Notes under the pieces: generated by a model | Databases searched by the model: none | Seen by the model: the letters and a program-made list of their open reading frames with translations, nothing else | Told to the model about the DNA's origin: nothing | Program-made: the position numbers and the translations under genes | Assembly: GCF_000003605.2 (NCBI RefSeq) | Contig: NW_003124895.1 | Coordinates: 407,376-471,375 of the forward strand | Direction: 5' to 3' | Length of the DNA: 64,000 nucleotides | From: Saccoglossus kowalevskii | Taxonomy: Eukaryota > Hemichordata > Enteropneusta > Harrimaniidae | Shown: piece after piece, positions 10,876-22,460 of the stretch | How the letters are laid out: the number at the start of each line of letters is the position of its first letter | Position numbering within the stretch: position 1 is the first letter of the stretch

Positions 10876-12054
10876 CTTTTAGATGCGATGGCAATTTGCA
10901 AATACACAATAAATACACATCATTAGTAAATAATTTAGAGTGTCAAACCTCATCTCATCAAAATAAGAAAAACAAAAGCGCGGTTTAGCATAGACCCTAG
11001 TGTTTGTGGTTTTAGTGACTTTTACGAAAGATATATTGGGATCGGAAGCCCACTGCAGTAATCGTCCGAATCGCACAGTTTTGCTAAAGCCGGTCATTCA
11101 TAACCGGCCCACTAATGTTGAGGCTCGGGCCGCATAAATGGTCCTTCCTGGCAAAAATGACTGCAGTAGGTTAAGAAAAGAAACGAATATATAGCAAAAT
11201 ATTTGATTTATTTAACAATTATTTACATTTAATATTTACATGTGTAATTTATCGCAAATTTAATCACGATGAAGGTGATTAGTGTCAGCAGTTTCGCCGC
11301 TGGTGGCGTGCATCATAACACAAATTGCGCAATAATACAGCATATGATAGGAAATGATAATACTAATTATAAGTCGATTGTAGAGGCAATAGTTGGACGA
11401 ATTTTTAGTGGTTGAGGTAATCGAAGTAATTTCACCGTCTCGAAGGTTAATTATACAGAGGACGNNNNNNNNNNNNNNNNNNNNNNNNNNNNNNNNNNNN
11501 NNNNNNNNNNNNNNNNNNNNNACCGCCCTTTAATGTGGCTCTTGCCCAAACTCGCTGTGTACTGATCGAATACTAAGTTTAAGCATAATGTTGAATGAAT
11601 TCTAAAACAACTATATATCATAGCCAATTATGAATACATCACATGAAGAAGGTTCTATTGTCACGTGTTGATGAGCGAAGCACTAAAAATGGCTGCAACA
11701 CTGGATCAGTCGGCTCATGATGATCCTGACAGCTCTTTCCTACAATTGTCAAGTCTTATGAAATGCGGGACTGTTGCTCAATGAATTCACAATTCTTTGG
11801 CTACCATAGTCCGGCGGCTTTTGTGGGCAAGCATTGGAAGCTGATAGCGGCTGCTAATATTGGTAAATATATGAAAGCTGGAAGCTGGTAATCACAGCCA
11901 TAAGTACTAAATCAATGTAATCACATTTTTTCGAAATGACTCTTCGTTTAACAAAACTGGCATAGTATATAGCGGTAGTCAAAAAGTTAATAAACAGTTT
12001 TACACATATATGTATTATATATGTATGTAAATTAAGGTTTGTGAAATTCAGGTT
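10876..12054. other. flank downstream of expansin gene, with assembly gap
   Basis: Contains 57 N at 11465-11521. The first real bases after the gap, accgcccttta, match an end of the hairpin element family, so the gap probably falls in a hairpin that did not assemble. Motif cgctggtggcgtgc at about 11296 is shared with 8385. No exon seen. Confidence 0.45.
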
Positions 12055-15000
12055 TCATCCAAAAATGTGCTGGAAGGATATTACCAGTGCAATTACTTGC
12101 AATTTAAATATTGGGCGGTACATTGTTGCCGCTGCCTCGCTGTTCCACCCCAAGTCCGTACCGTTAGTTGAATTCACGTTCAAGTGTACACCACTGTCGC
12201 ATACGCTAACAAACTGTACGGCGCCAGCGATTGTGTTTGATTGACGGGTGGCTACTTCTTCGATGTAGTCTTCAATAGTGACACCGTAAACTGAAGTAAT
12301 CCGCACGTGAAACGGAAAGTCTATGCGGGGTGTTCCGGTAGTTTTTTTGAAGTTTTGATTAACGGTTATTTCGTACTCGACCCAACCGCGATCATCGCCC
12401 TCCGCTCCCGGGTACAGCGATACGTTTCTGATTCCGTGGATATGGTCAAGTATTTTCAACCCCCACCAGTAGCTTCCTGGGCTTGTGGGAAACTTGAAGT
12501 TGTATCTGTAAACATACAATATATATTACAGTTTGTACAAATCAGGTGAAAATTGAAAGAAACGATGCAGCGCCTACGTGTGTAGGAATAAAAGTAGACC
12601 TACGAATACAGTAAATTCACCCGAAAAGAAACCTTGTTCAAATCTGCGCATAGATAAAAAAATTAATACTGCCCATTCTTGCTCTAACACGATATCCTCA
12701 ATTATTTTCTAAAAACCCAACAACGACCATACAATGTAGACGAGAGCGTAACATTTTAAAAATTGTTACTCGACATTGTGTGCTGTTGCATACATTTAAA
12801 CATGGTTTATATAATTTAACATGTGGTCCGTGATTATTATAGAATACGTATGAACATATCATATGACGTAATAGCCTGGAAATCATCTTCTGTGTTAGTC
12901 AAATAAATTAGTGTGTGTGTATCACTTCTTTACTGAAAATATAAAGAGCCGTAATTTAATGCAGTATATAACATACTAGTATCTAAATCAGAATAATGGG
13001 TTCGGTGACTCTCTTCATCTCTCTCTATGTGATTAGAAGTTTAATAAAGTCCCTTTGCTTTGAAAATATCGGCATTTTAAAAGTTAGACACGGGATATGC
13101 ATTCCCGAGAACATTCCGTTTACAAAACTAATTGTCGATTACCTTATGTTTCCAGCAACATTGCATTCGACGACTCGCCATGTGATCATCACTCGTCCAC
13201 GTTGTAAGGGGTAGAGCAGTTCAAAGGCAGGTTGGCTCAGGTCAATGTTGTGCTCGTGTTTCAAGTGACACTCGGGACATGAGTCGACGATAATGATAAC
13301 AATCTTAACGCCAATATCATTGGTTATTTCCACACATTGCCCACACATCTGAAAAATAAAATAAAACTTATTTTGAAAGTAATGAAATAAATTCGAGCAA
13401 AGCACATACTAGTAATTTATTATGCTTTTCAAACATCACTGGAACAAATGTAAAAGTTGTTGTGAAAAGCTTTACAGAAAGTAATGCAAACATACAAACT
13501 ATTTATTGACTTGCATAGCTATAAAACAGCGAGAATGCGTCAGGTTCGTTGTGGTCAGGCCGACAGTTCGTTGTCAGGGCGATTAGAAAATATATTTAGC
13601 ATTTTACAACGAATGTACATGTAGTTTGAAACTGGGAATGAGAGAATGACTATATGGCAAATACCAAATTATGTTTTAGGATGAGAGTATTGTTTTTCAC
13701 ATGAAGTTCGACAAATCATTAAAAACAGTATTAAATGTAACAACTTCACATTCACATGAATATAATGGGTACATTGATGTGATGGATTTTCGGTCACGTG
13801 ACTCTCTTCAATAGACCCGGTAATTCAATCATGGTAACATATTAGTTTTAAAACAATCATAGTACTGCTGTCGTGCGATATTTGAACTGAGTGGTGAGTG
13901 AGTGGAATTTTCATTTTTAATCACACGAAAACGATATGAATTATGTGTGAAGATTTTAAGTACATGAAATCTGACGATTTGGTTCAACATATATTTTAGG
14001 TCGGTTATTTTATCGTACGTGAACATAATTACTTGTGCTTCGTTCAGTATTCCTACGTGGTTATTGAGAGAAACACATCGTCCGTCGATTCAATGCGAAT
14101 TATGTGGGTCATAATGAAGTTCATCCCCAGGACACTCGAACTAACTGAGCCACTCGAAAATGCATTGCCATTATTGAACAGTATCTAGCAGACATGACAA
14201 TCGTCGTTTTAATACCTTGTCTACACACTTGTCTTTGACTGAAGTCTTATTTCGTGTGAATACCTACTTACAGATGTCTCGCACAATACGCCCGACTCGA
14301 TTTTTGTTATTGTGAGTTGACCAATTATGCCACATAAGTAGCTATTAAACAAGCCAGCTTAAACTTTTCAACTTTTCAATAATTGATTTTTTTCCAGATA
14401 TTACTAAACTGTTCACGTTGTCGGAACCAATTACGAGTTTTCGGTCTTGTCCCGTCTTGTCGCTTTTGTTATGACAGTACTTATTAATGTAACCGCGCTG
14501 AGATCACAATTACATATATCCTGCGATGTTCTGCGTTTAGTCTGTATATTTAGATGTTTTCGTAGCATCAGTAGGACACGTTTAATCTTTCTCAAATTGT
14601 TTACACCGCGTTGTCATACTGTTAACAAATTGTTGACATCGTATAACTGCCGGACAAACAGGATTTTGCCAATAAAATATCTACATTTAATGAAACATTG
14701 GCTCAAATTAAACAAGAGCTCCAACTAAAACGACTTAATAATAATTCAACCCTTTCTTAATGCTAATCACGCTTACTTGTGTATGTCAACACTGGAACCC
14801 GTGTAAAGCGTGCGTTATAACTTTGTTGCACCATATCTGTAACTTTGCATAAGTGCTGGGGTATTCATTTTGAGACATAAGTTGTAAAAACAGCAACATA
14901 TCCCAATAATTCATTTGTTGCATATGGAATTAGGGTTCTCTATCATCATATCACATCATTATCATAAACAATCAATATTTTTATTCAGTGTTGGAAAAAG

Positions 15001-18000
15001 AGAGTGAGCAATTACACCGTCCGGATATGATTCGTGTACCTTATTCCTGAGTTTAATTAATGACCGTGTTACCCTGAAAAAGAATGTGTTGTCTCTGATT
15101 TCTCTGATCTCCTGTATTCAAGTCTCTTCTAAAAATTTAAATTAATTCCCAGCCTTTGAATTTTTGGGCCGTAGTATTTCTCCTATATTGGCACTCGCCA
15201 ACGATCACAGTGATTAGCTGGTTATACACGGGTCTCACATTGATTTTGGTCGACTTGGCGTAATTGAAAATTAGTGCTATAGTCACGTTCTGTGTCACGT
15301 GGTACATATGTATGAGTACGTCATCAAATCATGTGTCCCAGTACGTCATCAAATCGCCATTTCGTGTCACGTGATACATGTGTCCCAGTATGGCACTAAA
15401 TCCGCCATTTCGTGTCACGTGATACATGTGTCCCAGTATGGCACTAAATCCGCCATTTTGTCTCACGTGGTACATGTGTCCCAGTACGGCACCAAATCCG
15501 CCATTTTGTGTCACGTGATATATGTCTTCGAGTACGGATCCAATCCGCCATTTTGTGATAATTGGTACATGTGTCTGGCAACGTCATCCAACCATAATCT
15601 TTTTGGCCATCCCGGTTTTCGTCGCTAAGGTTGTCCATTGAAAATATTTACTACATCATGTTATGGCAAACAAATATTTTATTGATGTACCGTAAATTTC
15701 TGAAAGCATATTTGCTCTTCAGTTGCGCCCTCTATAGACGTAAAAAGGTGAAAGCAATGGCGTTGAAAGCGACAACTCTGTTGAATGGTGTAGTCGTTTG
15801 CCATTTCGAATAAGTATATCGTCCAAGAGACGACCACAAATCAGCTCAGTATCCACGAAACGAACGACCTTTCTGACATTATCGTCACAGAAGGGCTTTG
15901 TCACTAGAGGACGCGATTTACAGGACTGATACGCCAATGACTCATTGTAACCTCGTTATGACAAACTCTTTGGGGACATACAATTAGTTTGTCACAGTGA
16001 AGTGTTCACTATAATGAAGCACATAATACATTTGGTATGCTATGAACGGGGGTCATGCAATGTGTTCATTATACCGGAAAATTCACTGTAAAGTGTTCAT
16101 TGTAAGGAGGTTACAGTGTGTCTAAAATTAGAGCCAACTGCCAATGCACAGGAGTGGCCTTGTCTAGATTTACTTAAATGAAAACGTACTATGAAGTATT
16201 TGATCAACTTTTAATCAACAAACGTGCCCGGCTGCTTTTCCATCCCTCAAAATGTGTTTACAATAAAATCTTTGATTTTCGTAGCAACTAATAATTACGT
16301 AAAGTGATTGGCTAATGAGAGTAGTCCCGATATTGAAGTGAACGTTTCGAACTGTATTGTATATTTGTCGAAAGGCGCCACGTATATAGTGACCAGACAA
16401 CAAGTATCTGTGTGACGTCATCGTGGGTAAACTACGATAAATTTTCGTTTCAACTCTCACGTGAGCATCAGTATTCAGTAGGTACAGAAACGATGAAATA
16501 TTTACCGTGTCTGGCAAATAATGATAACTCCCTAACATCCCTTCGATGTCAGACACATTCAGGGCACCGACCATGATATCATCCCTGTATCACAAGCATA
16601 CACACCCCGGCAGTAGATGCAGGATTTCGGCGTTCTCGTAGCGGGTGATCTCGCATGTGAACGGTCCACGGAGCAGTGGCGGCGGAACATGGGAAATCGA
16701 AAAAAGAATGTGTGTGTGTGGGGGGGGGGCAGGAAATAGCGATTCAGAGGGTCTATATTCCAACATTTTTAAGTGGGGGCATGCCCTGACCCCTAGTAAC
16801 TTGAAGGTCACGCCTTCGGCGCAAAGTTGGTGAGCAGATCTTGCCCCCCCCCAGTGAAATGTCGTTCCGCCGCCTCTGCAGAGAATTACATCTCAGCCAT
16901 GCATAAAATTGACTGTAACGGTAGATACCCAAAACTTAAGACGAGTACCAAACGATCAACGTCATCAACATTGCTGGAGCGTCAACAAACCATGATGTAA
17001 ACATGAAAGTAATAGTGCTTTCTTCGCATAGCTCAAAGTTTTATATATGAGGAATATAAATAAGAAATATGCGACCGACACCTTGTATAATTACTTTTGG
17101 CAATCTAAACAAATATTTCTTTTTTAAATAGTTTTTTCGTAAATCAATTTCAATTGTTGAATTTTCTGGTAATGTCAATATGTCGATGGTTTGGCTGACC
17201 ATAAAAAAATCTCAGTTATGATGATTTTAAACAAATATCCTTGAAAATCTAACTTGCTGAAAATGATTCTCAGATATGATGATTTTAAACAAATATCCTT
17301 GAAAAGCTAACTTGCTGAAAATTATTCCAAATTACGAAAGTCTTTTGAAAACGCATCTTCGCTTGAAGAATTCAAATTGTTCATAAAAAGTTCCATTTTT
17401 AACAAGTTAAAATTGCGTTGATATCGAACTTGAACGTTTCTGGACCATATCGAGACATGTGCTAGATCTATTAACTAACTGTACTGAGTCTCCTTTTGAT
17501 AAATATCGTGCTGGAAAGTTTACTTTAAATCCCCCATGCGTCATTTAACCGGACAACCAACAACAGTGCAGCAACCTTCTCATTTCTTTTGTTGTTACTC
17601 TGTGTAATCGCACTTTTCATCTAAGTCGATTTCAAAAACTCCAGAGCCACCACTTTAGCGGATTATTTATTTGAATTGACGGGATTACTTGCTTTCTATT
17701 GCATCTAATCTATGACTATAAACCATTGTTGAGCTGCGTACGATGCGTGAATCTAAGTAGGACGTCTATTGACATTCAAACGTAACACTAATGACTTGAA
17801 TTCAGGTTTGTGTCGCTCTGCATAATTTAATATTTTCATTTAATTTACGTGAAAGTGGTGACAATAAAACAATCATATTAAAAGAGTACTGTGAACTGTG
17901 ATTCAACGTATACCATCAACACATTCAACAGTTTCAGGCAAAATGCCGGTTATTCACAATTTATGAAATAAGTATTTTATATCAGGAGTTCAAATAATAT

Positions 18001-18530
18001 AAGAATAAGTCACTCTGTGATTTATCTTATCAGAGTGAAGACAAACTACTAGTAAAACAATTATTCCGTATGCATGTATCAACGCAGCGACGAATTGGAC
18101 GAAAATTTTAATAAGCTTTTCTCGTGTATTTCGGGACCATGGGCGAAATCCAGCATTGACCAAACGTGCTGAGCATCGTCCATCATTTGGTCACCTTGCT
18201 ACTGTGCCGCTCTTCTTCAACACAAAGAATTTAACCGCATAAATGTATCAATTTTTGTCAAATGACGGACATTATTCGACATAAATCATAACTTACCAGC
18301 AATTCATCCAAATCTGGTACATTCATGGCACCGACCATGATGTCGCCTTCCGTGTCAATCATACACGCTCCGGCCCCGGCAGCCGCATCATCGGCGTAAT
18401 CATAGTGAGTAATTTCACCGCTGAAAGGACCGTGGAGCGTCGTGTCGCAGTTAAGCTCATACTCGGCGATGGATGTTCGCAGAAAAGCGAATGTGAAGAA
18501 GTATAAAAGCTGGCAAGAACGCTCAAACAT
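12055..18530 (-). CDS. secreted expansin-like protein (DPBB + CBM63-like), bacterial EXLX1/YoaJ type
   Basis: Three exons on the - strand: 18530-18297, 13348-13143 and 12505-12055. They total 891 nt, exactly 297 codons with the stop (296 residues). Intron 1 (GTAAGT...TTTTCAG) is phase 0 and intron 2 (GTAATC...TTTACAG) is phase 2, splitting Arg147. Residues 1-22 form a signal peptide. Residues about 33-147 are a six-stranded double-psi barrel: HGPFSGEITHYDYAD, MCGQCVEITN, VDSCPEC, NIDLSQPAF and GRVMITWRVVEC. The Thr, Asp100 and Asp114 match the barrel's conserved polar site. Residues about 148-245 resemble CBM63, with the paired Trp160-Trp161 (SYWWGLKIL), FHVRITSVYG and GAVQF. Three N-glycosylation sequons are visible. 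Residues 279-296 form a short hydrophobic tail that could be a GPI signal. Expansins loosen cellulose-rich walls without hydrolysis; in an animal a digestive or tunic/mucus role is only a guess. No internal stop or frameshift; introns rule out bacterial contamination. Confidence 0.9.
14110..14290. repeat. dispersed repeat, copy 3 (partial)
   Basis: Lies in expansin intron 1. Shares gacatg..atcgtcgttttaa, cacttgtc and cgtgtgaatac with the copies at 8450 and 9345. Confidence 0.4.
15291..15570. repeat. 48-bp tandem array carrying CACGTG E-boxes, in expansin intron 1
   Basis: Units contain tcacgtgatacatgtgtccc then agtatggcactaaatccgcc. Perfect CACGTG palindromes sit at 15296, 15368, 15416, 15464 and 15512, the last four at exact 48-bp steps. 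The final unit is degenerate. Because 48 is divisible by three the array gives repetitive ORFs on both strands; I regard these as artefacts. Confidence 0.9.
15943..16118. mobile_element. pogo/Tigger-like MITE
   Basis: The ends cattgtaacctcgtta and, in reverse complement, cactgtaacctcctta match at 14 of 16 positions and resemble the CAGTGTAACCTCGTTATAA termini of pogo-type elements. The interior holds repeated agtgttca blocks and no ORF. About 176 bp, inside expansin intron 1. Confidence 0.5.
16533..16900 (-). pseudogene. decayed copy of expansin exon 1 inside intron 1
   Basis: On the - strand, in the same direction as the host gene, a diverged copy of exon 1 lies in its first intron. It preserves LRGPFTCEITRYENAE (exon 1: LHGPFSGEITHYDYAD) and DIMVGALNVSDIEGML (exon 1: DIMVGAMNVPDLDELL). 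Between these blocks there is a stop codon and a 1-nt shift near the counterpart of ACMID. The splice donor that is GTAAGT in exon 1 has become GGGAGT. A hAT-like MITE (16674-16878) splits the copy. The short piece on its far side (about 16879-16900, reading AEM against AEY) is only a tentative match, and I find no signal peptide there. It looks like a dead exon duplication, or the remnant of a tandem gene copy whose other exons are lost. Confidence 0.7.
16674..16878. mobile_element. hAT-like MITE with CAGTGGCGGCGGAAC ends
   Basis: The left end CAGTGGCGGCGGAAC and the right end GTTCCGCCGCCTCTG are inverted repeats of about 14 bp. The CAGTG-type terminus is typical of the hAT superfamily. The element is about 205 bp, non-coding, and carries a G-run near one end and a C-run near the other. 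An 8-bp target duplication is not clear, probably because the flanking pseudoexon has drifted. Confidence 0.55.
17211..17326. repeat. 58-bp tandem duplication
   Basis: ctcagttatgatgattttaa at 17211 and ctcagatatgatgattttaa at 17269 start two nearly identical 58-bp units. In expansin intron 1. Confidence 0.85.
17327..18296. other. expansin intron 1, 5' part
   Basis: No further exon or repeat recognised between the duplication and the exon 1 donor. Confidence 0.5.
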
Positions 18531-18608
18531 CTTAACTTTTAAGAACTACGAACAACTGTTGATTGGACTGGAAACTCGACGTGAATGTAGTAGTTCTCAA
18601 CAAGCCCC

Positions 18609-18617
18609 TTTTATATA
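18609..18617 (-). promoter_or_regulatory. TATA box of the expansin-like gene
   Basis: On the - strand the sequence reads ctatataaaagggg about 80-90 bases upstream of the ATG at 18530. A start site about 30 bases downstream (near 18585) would leave a 5' leader of roughly 55 nt. The match to the consensus TATAWAAR is perfect. Position and orientation fit the gene; the start site is inferred. Confidence 0.65.
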
Positions 18618-18699
18618 GTTTACTCACAACGACAATGCGCACAGTTGACGTATCCGTGACCTGGCAACGTTTACACACGGACCCAAGATGTAAAACCGA

Positions 18700-21600
18700 A
18701 CGTATTGTAATGTGATACACATTAGTTGTATTGTTTGATCTATTCCTTTGGACATCTAAATTATTAGCTTTACCCCTGATGGTTTTGTACTCTTATTTAG
18801 ACGTGAGATCAACATGTATCAGGTCAACGCACCACCAGGAATAAAAGATACCATTCTACGATGAACTGAAATGAATCTCAATAATCCACATACCATATCA
18901 GTATGTTTCAGAAAGATATTGTAAATGAATTCCCCTAGGCATAAATCGACCACCCAAGTTGCTACAAAGTCTATACCAAAGTACAATTTGTTTCAACAAT
19001 GCCTATACTAGTACACAAGTTTGTATCAATTACAGTTTGCTTATAAGTACTAGGCTAAGGACTCAGATGTAGTTCGGGAGATTTTTATCACAAATTTCTA
19101 TCCAAAGCGCACACCTAAAATTCCAAAAACAAAACAAAACCGGAGCCCATTTTATCTGCACGTCCACGGTAGGTAATAACTCGGAATATAAGCCACAGTA
19201 TTCAAAGAACGCCCTCTACGGACAGAAAAAGCAGTAGTTATTTCAAGAGACAGCTTAGATAACTCATTAGTATTTGAATAATACTATAGCTTATTGCCGA
19301 AACAACTTGTTTTCATCGTATTGAACAGGATTTACGCAACTGTAGTCACACAAAAACACAACTATTATTTTTACTCATATTTTCCTTTTTTTTCACAGAA
19401 CAAATAATTTTTTTACCTTTGATTGAGTAACGCGTCGTAGAATGCAGATGCGGGCATGAAAAACACACTTTTGAAATGCATGAAGTCTGGCGATTCCAAA
19501 AATATATACTTTCCTGAGTCTTTGTGTAGTCATTTAGTCACAATTAGAAGATGAAAACAAGTATGCAAATTATAATCTCGCTACCTTAATGTGCGCGGCA
19601 TGTCCTAATTGGGTTTGCCCAGTGCTTGTCAAATATTATCGCAAGAATCGTACAAAAATAAAAACTGTGTGAACATCTATTATGGGGAGCAGGTATATTT
19701 TTAATATTAAGGTTGTAATTCGAGTGGAATTCATAATTCGATGTATACTCGAATCTAACACGTTGTATGTGTTTTCAGCCGATTAGCACTCTGTCAGTTA
19801 CGCGGTAGTACCGCAAGGGTGTTCCTTTAAAAGATTCAAGCGTTTTCACAGTGCGTTCCTCCGGGGAAAACTATTTACTCTGTCTCATTGTTGCGGACAA
19901 TACTTCGAACTGCCTCACAAATGAAATCCGATATCTCGCTAGGAAGGAAAGTAGGGAGACTCCCGTTGAAGCCCATCTCCCCCACAATGTCACGTTAACT
20001 ACCCACACAATTGAAAATAATTTGAAATTATTCCTCTGCGTGGTTCGCATACAGTTAAATGCAGTCACGCGTGTACATGGATTCACAAATAAATGTTTCC
20101 TAGTGTCGGTATTTCAATTTACGCTGTTATCATAGTCATAAACAGAATACATTTAGACAAGACCACTAGCAAAGTAGAGGCCATCAGCTATTTTAATTGA
20201 GAGGGAAAAAATCGAAGAAGGAAGAGCTACGAAATGGCTGGACTTGTCGGTTATACAAAAATCGAGAATCATAGCAAGAATCTTTTTTTTTTTCCAAATC
20301 CGGGATAGTTTTTTTTCTTTTACCGAAGAAGGCCGCGAGGAAACGCTTGATTGTTTAAAAGAGTAACCACAAACTGGAAAACGCATAAAAAGAGAGACCT
20401 AAACACCACCTTATGTCCATTACTAGTGGTACATTGCAGATCGTAACATACGATAAGAGCATTGACACCCTAGGGCATCTATTGAAAAACCCATAAAAGC
20501 TGATTCCCAAAACATCACATTGTGTACGATACTGGTGGTACTCTGTACTACGATAAGAGCATTGGAACCCTCAGGCTTTTCATATACATTGTATTTTCCG
20601 ACTGAAAATCACTCCGAATAATACTCAATAATGAACTTGGACTTTACAATCACGTTTTCACTACAATTATTATAGGTATTCGTGGGACTGCTTCCTCGTT
20701 TTGATTCATATAGTAAGCCAACATAACTTTGAATAAACCTATGTTGTTTAATGCTTTATTATCGAACGAATAAATGAACGCACCTTGTTACTACCAAATA
20801 ATGAACTAATTAAAAAAACACGTGTTAATTTAAAAGCTTTCTGATTCTTATATACGATTTTGAAGTAAATGCACTCCAGTGTAACTCAAATATGAACGAA
20901 TTCACAGCAACCGACAATAGTTGAATATACAATATGATGAACACGGTGTTTATTTCAAGATACTCTGATGCTGAGAACATACCACTAGGAAATCAATATT
21001 GTTAAAGCACCACTAGTCGCCTGATTTAAGAACACGTCAAATAGCAAGTGTGACAACCGGTCGATGAACTTATAGGAGGACGTGTTCGGCTGCTTTTGAC
21101 AAGCGCTGTTTGAGTCGAAACAAACACGGTATAGAACTAGGGCTACTTTTGTAAACTGTGCATATTTGTCAATGGGGAGCAATGGGAACGAGTGTAGATT
21201 TGATGAAGAATTCAATGAAATCGTTCGATAAAGGTGGAGGCATTGTTACATAGTCGTGCTCTCTCACGGGTAACTATAATGAAAACGTATTTGTGTAAAT
21301 TTATCCACATTCCCTATAGAGGGACTGTGATTTACCGTATACTAATATTTTGGATCAACTACCATTTGAAGTGATTTGCATTGGTCCGGCTGATTGGCTG
21401 ACATATCTAGCATTTAACATTCTAACCAATCAAGAAACGTCTTACTTGCACGGTTGTCTGATATCGCCCACTGTTTGTCGTTGTATTGACGCTACCTCGT
21501 TAACCACGTCCCATGCAGTCAGCTAATGGCGTTGCTGTCAATCCGACTTGTCTGTCGTTCTCTATCGCTTTAATTGACACATGTCTTTCATGACTTGGGA

Positions 21601-22199
21601 ACCCGTCGACAATTCATTCTACTAAATTGGCGCAATCACGTTTTACCGGACAGTTTACGGTAAACATGATTAGAGTACTTAACGGAATCAAGGACTGGCG
21701 AAGCGAGACTTGCTTTGCGGTTTAACTACGTGTCTGGCTAATCACCCCCTTTAGACCGATGAACGAAATAGAGATCAACGACCTCGGATGCTGTTATTTT
21801 AATATTCCCGATTTGAGCCGATTCATTTTCGGTTTGTCATTAACCCACCCCACGCCACATGCATTAAACTGTATGGTTTGTGGTTTCGTCAAGTCCGATC
21901 GGGCGTATAATCCTGGGAACTGGAAAAGTAATGTTGTCATCATTAGTTATACTAATTGTCGAGTTATAGCGTTATGAGATAAAATAAAGTGACGTCACAG
22001 TTTACGACCATGTACCATCATGGACCTCTCCAGTAATCCGATTTAGCCGGGAAACGCACACACCATATCAACGTGGATTGTTGGTAACGTTATTGTTTTA
22101 TTACGAGGTTGAATGTGGTCTTTAACCATATAGTACTGTTGACGACACAGAAACATTCCACCACTAGAGGGCGCCGGCGATTTTTAGGAATAGTGCACA
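18700..22199. other. intergenic, no recognised gene
   Basis: Upstream of the expansin promoter. Contains a diverged ~109-bp tandem duplication at about 20395-20577 (shared cgataagagcattg). A paired ATTGG (21393) / CCAAT (21426) occurs within it. ORFs here have no family features. Confidence 0.4.

Positions 22200-22460
<261 letters not shown>

Noticed and set aside
15299-15638. Repetitive ORFs on both strands (GTKSAI..HVIHVSQY type)
   Set aside because: The 48-bp unit is a multiple of three, so tandem copies stay open in several frames; no start context, domain or splice support.
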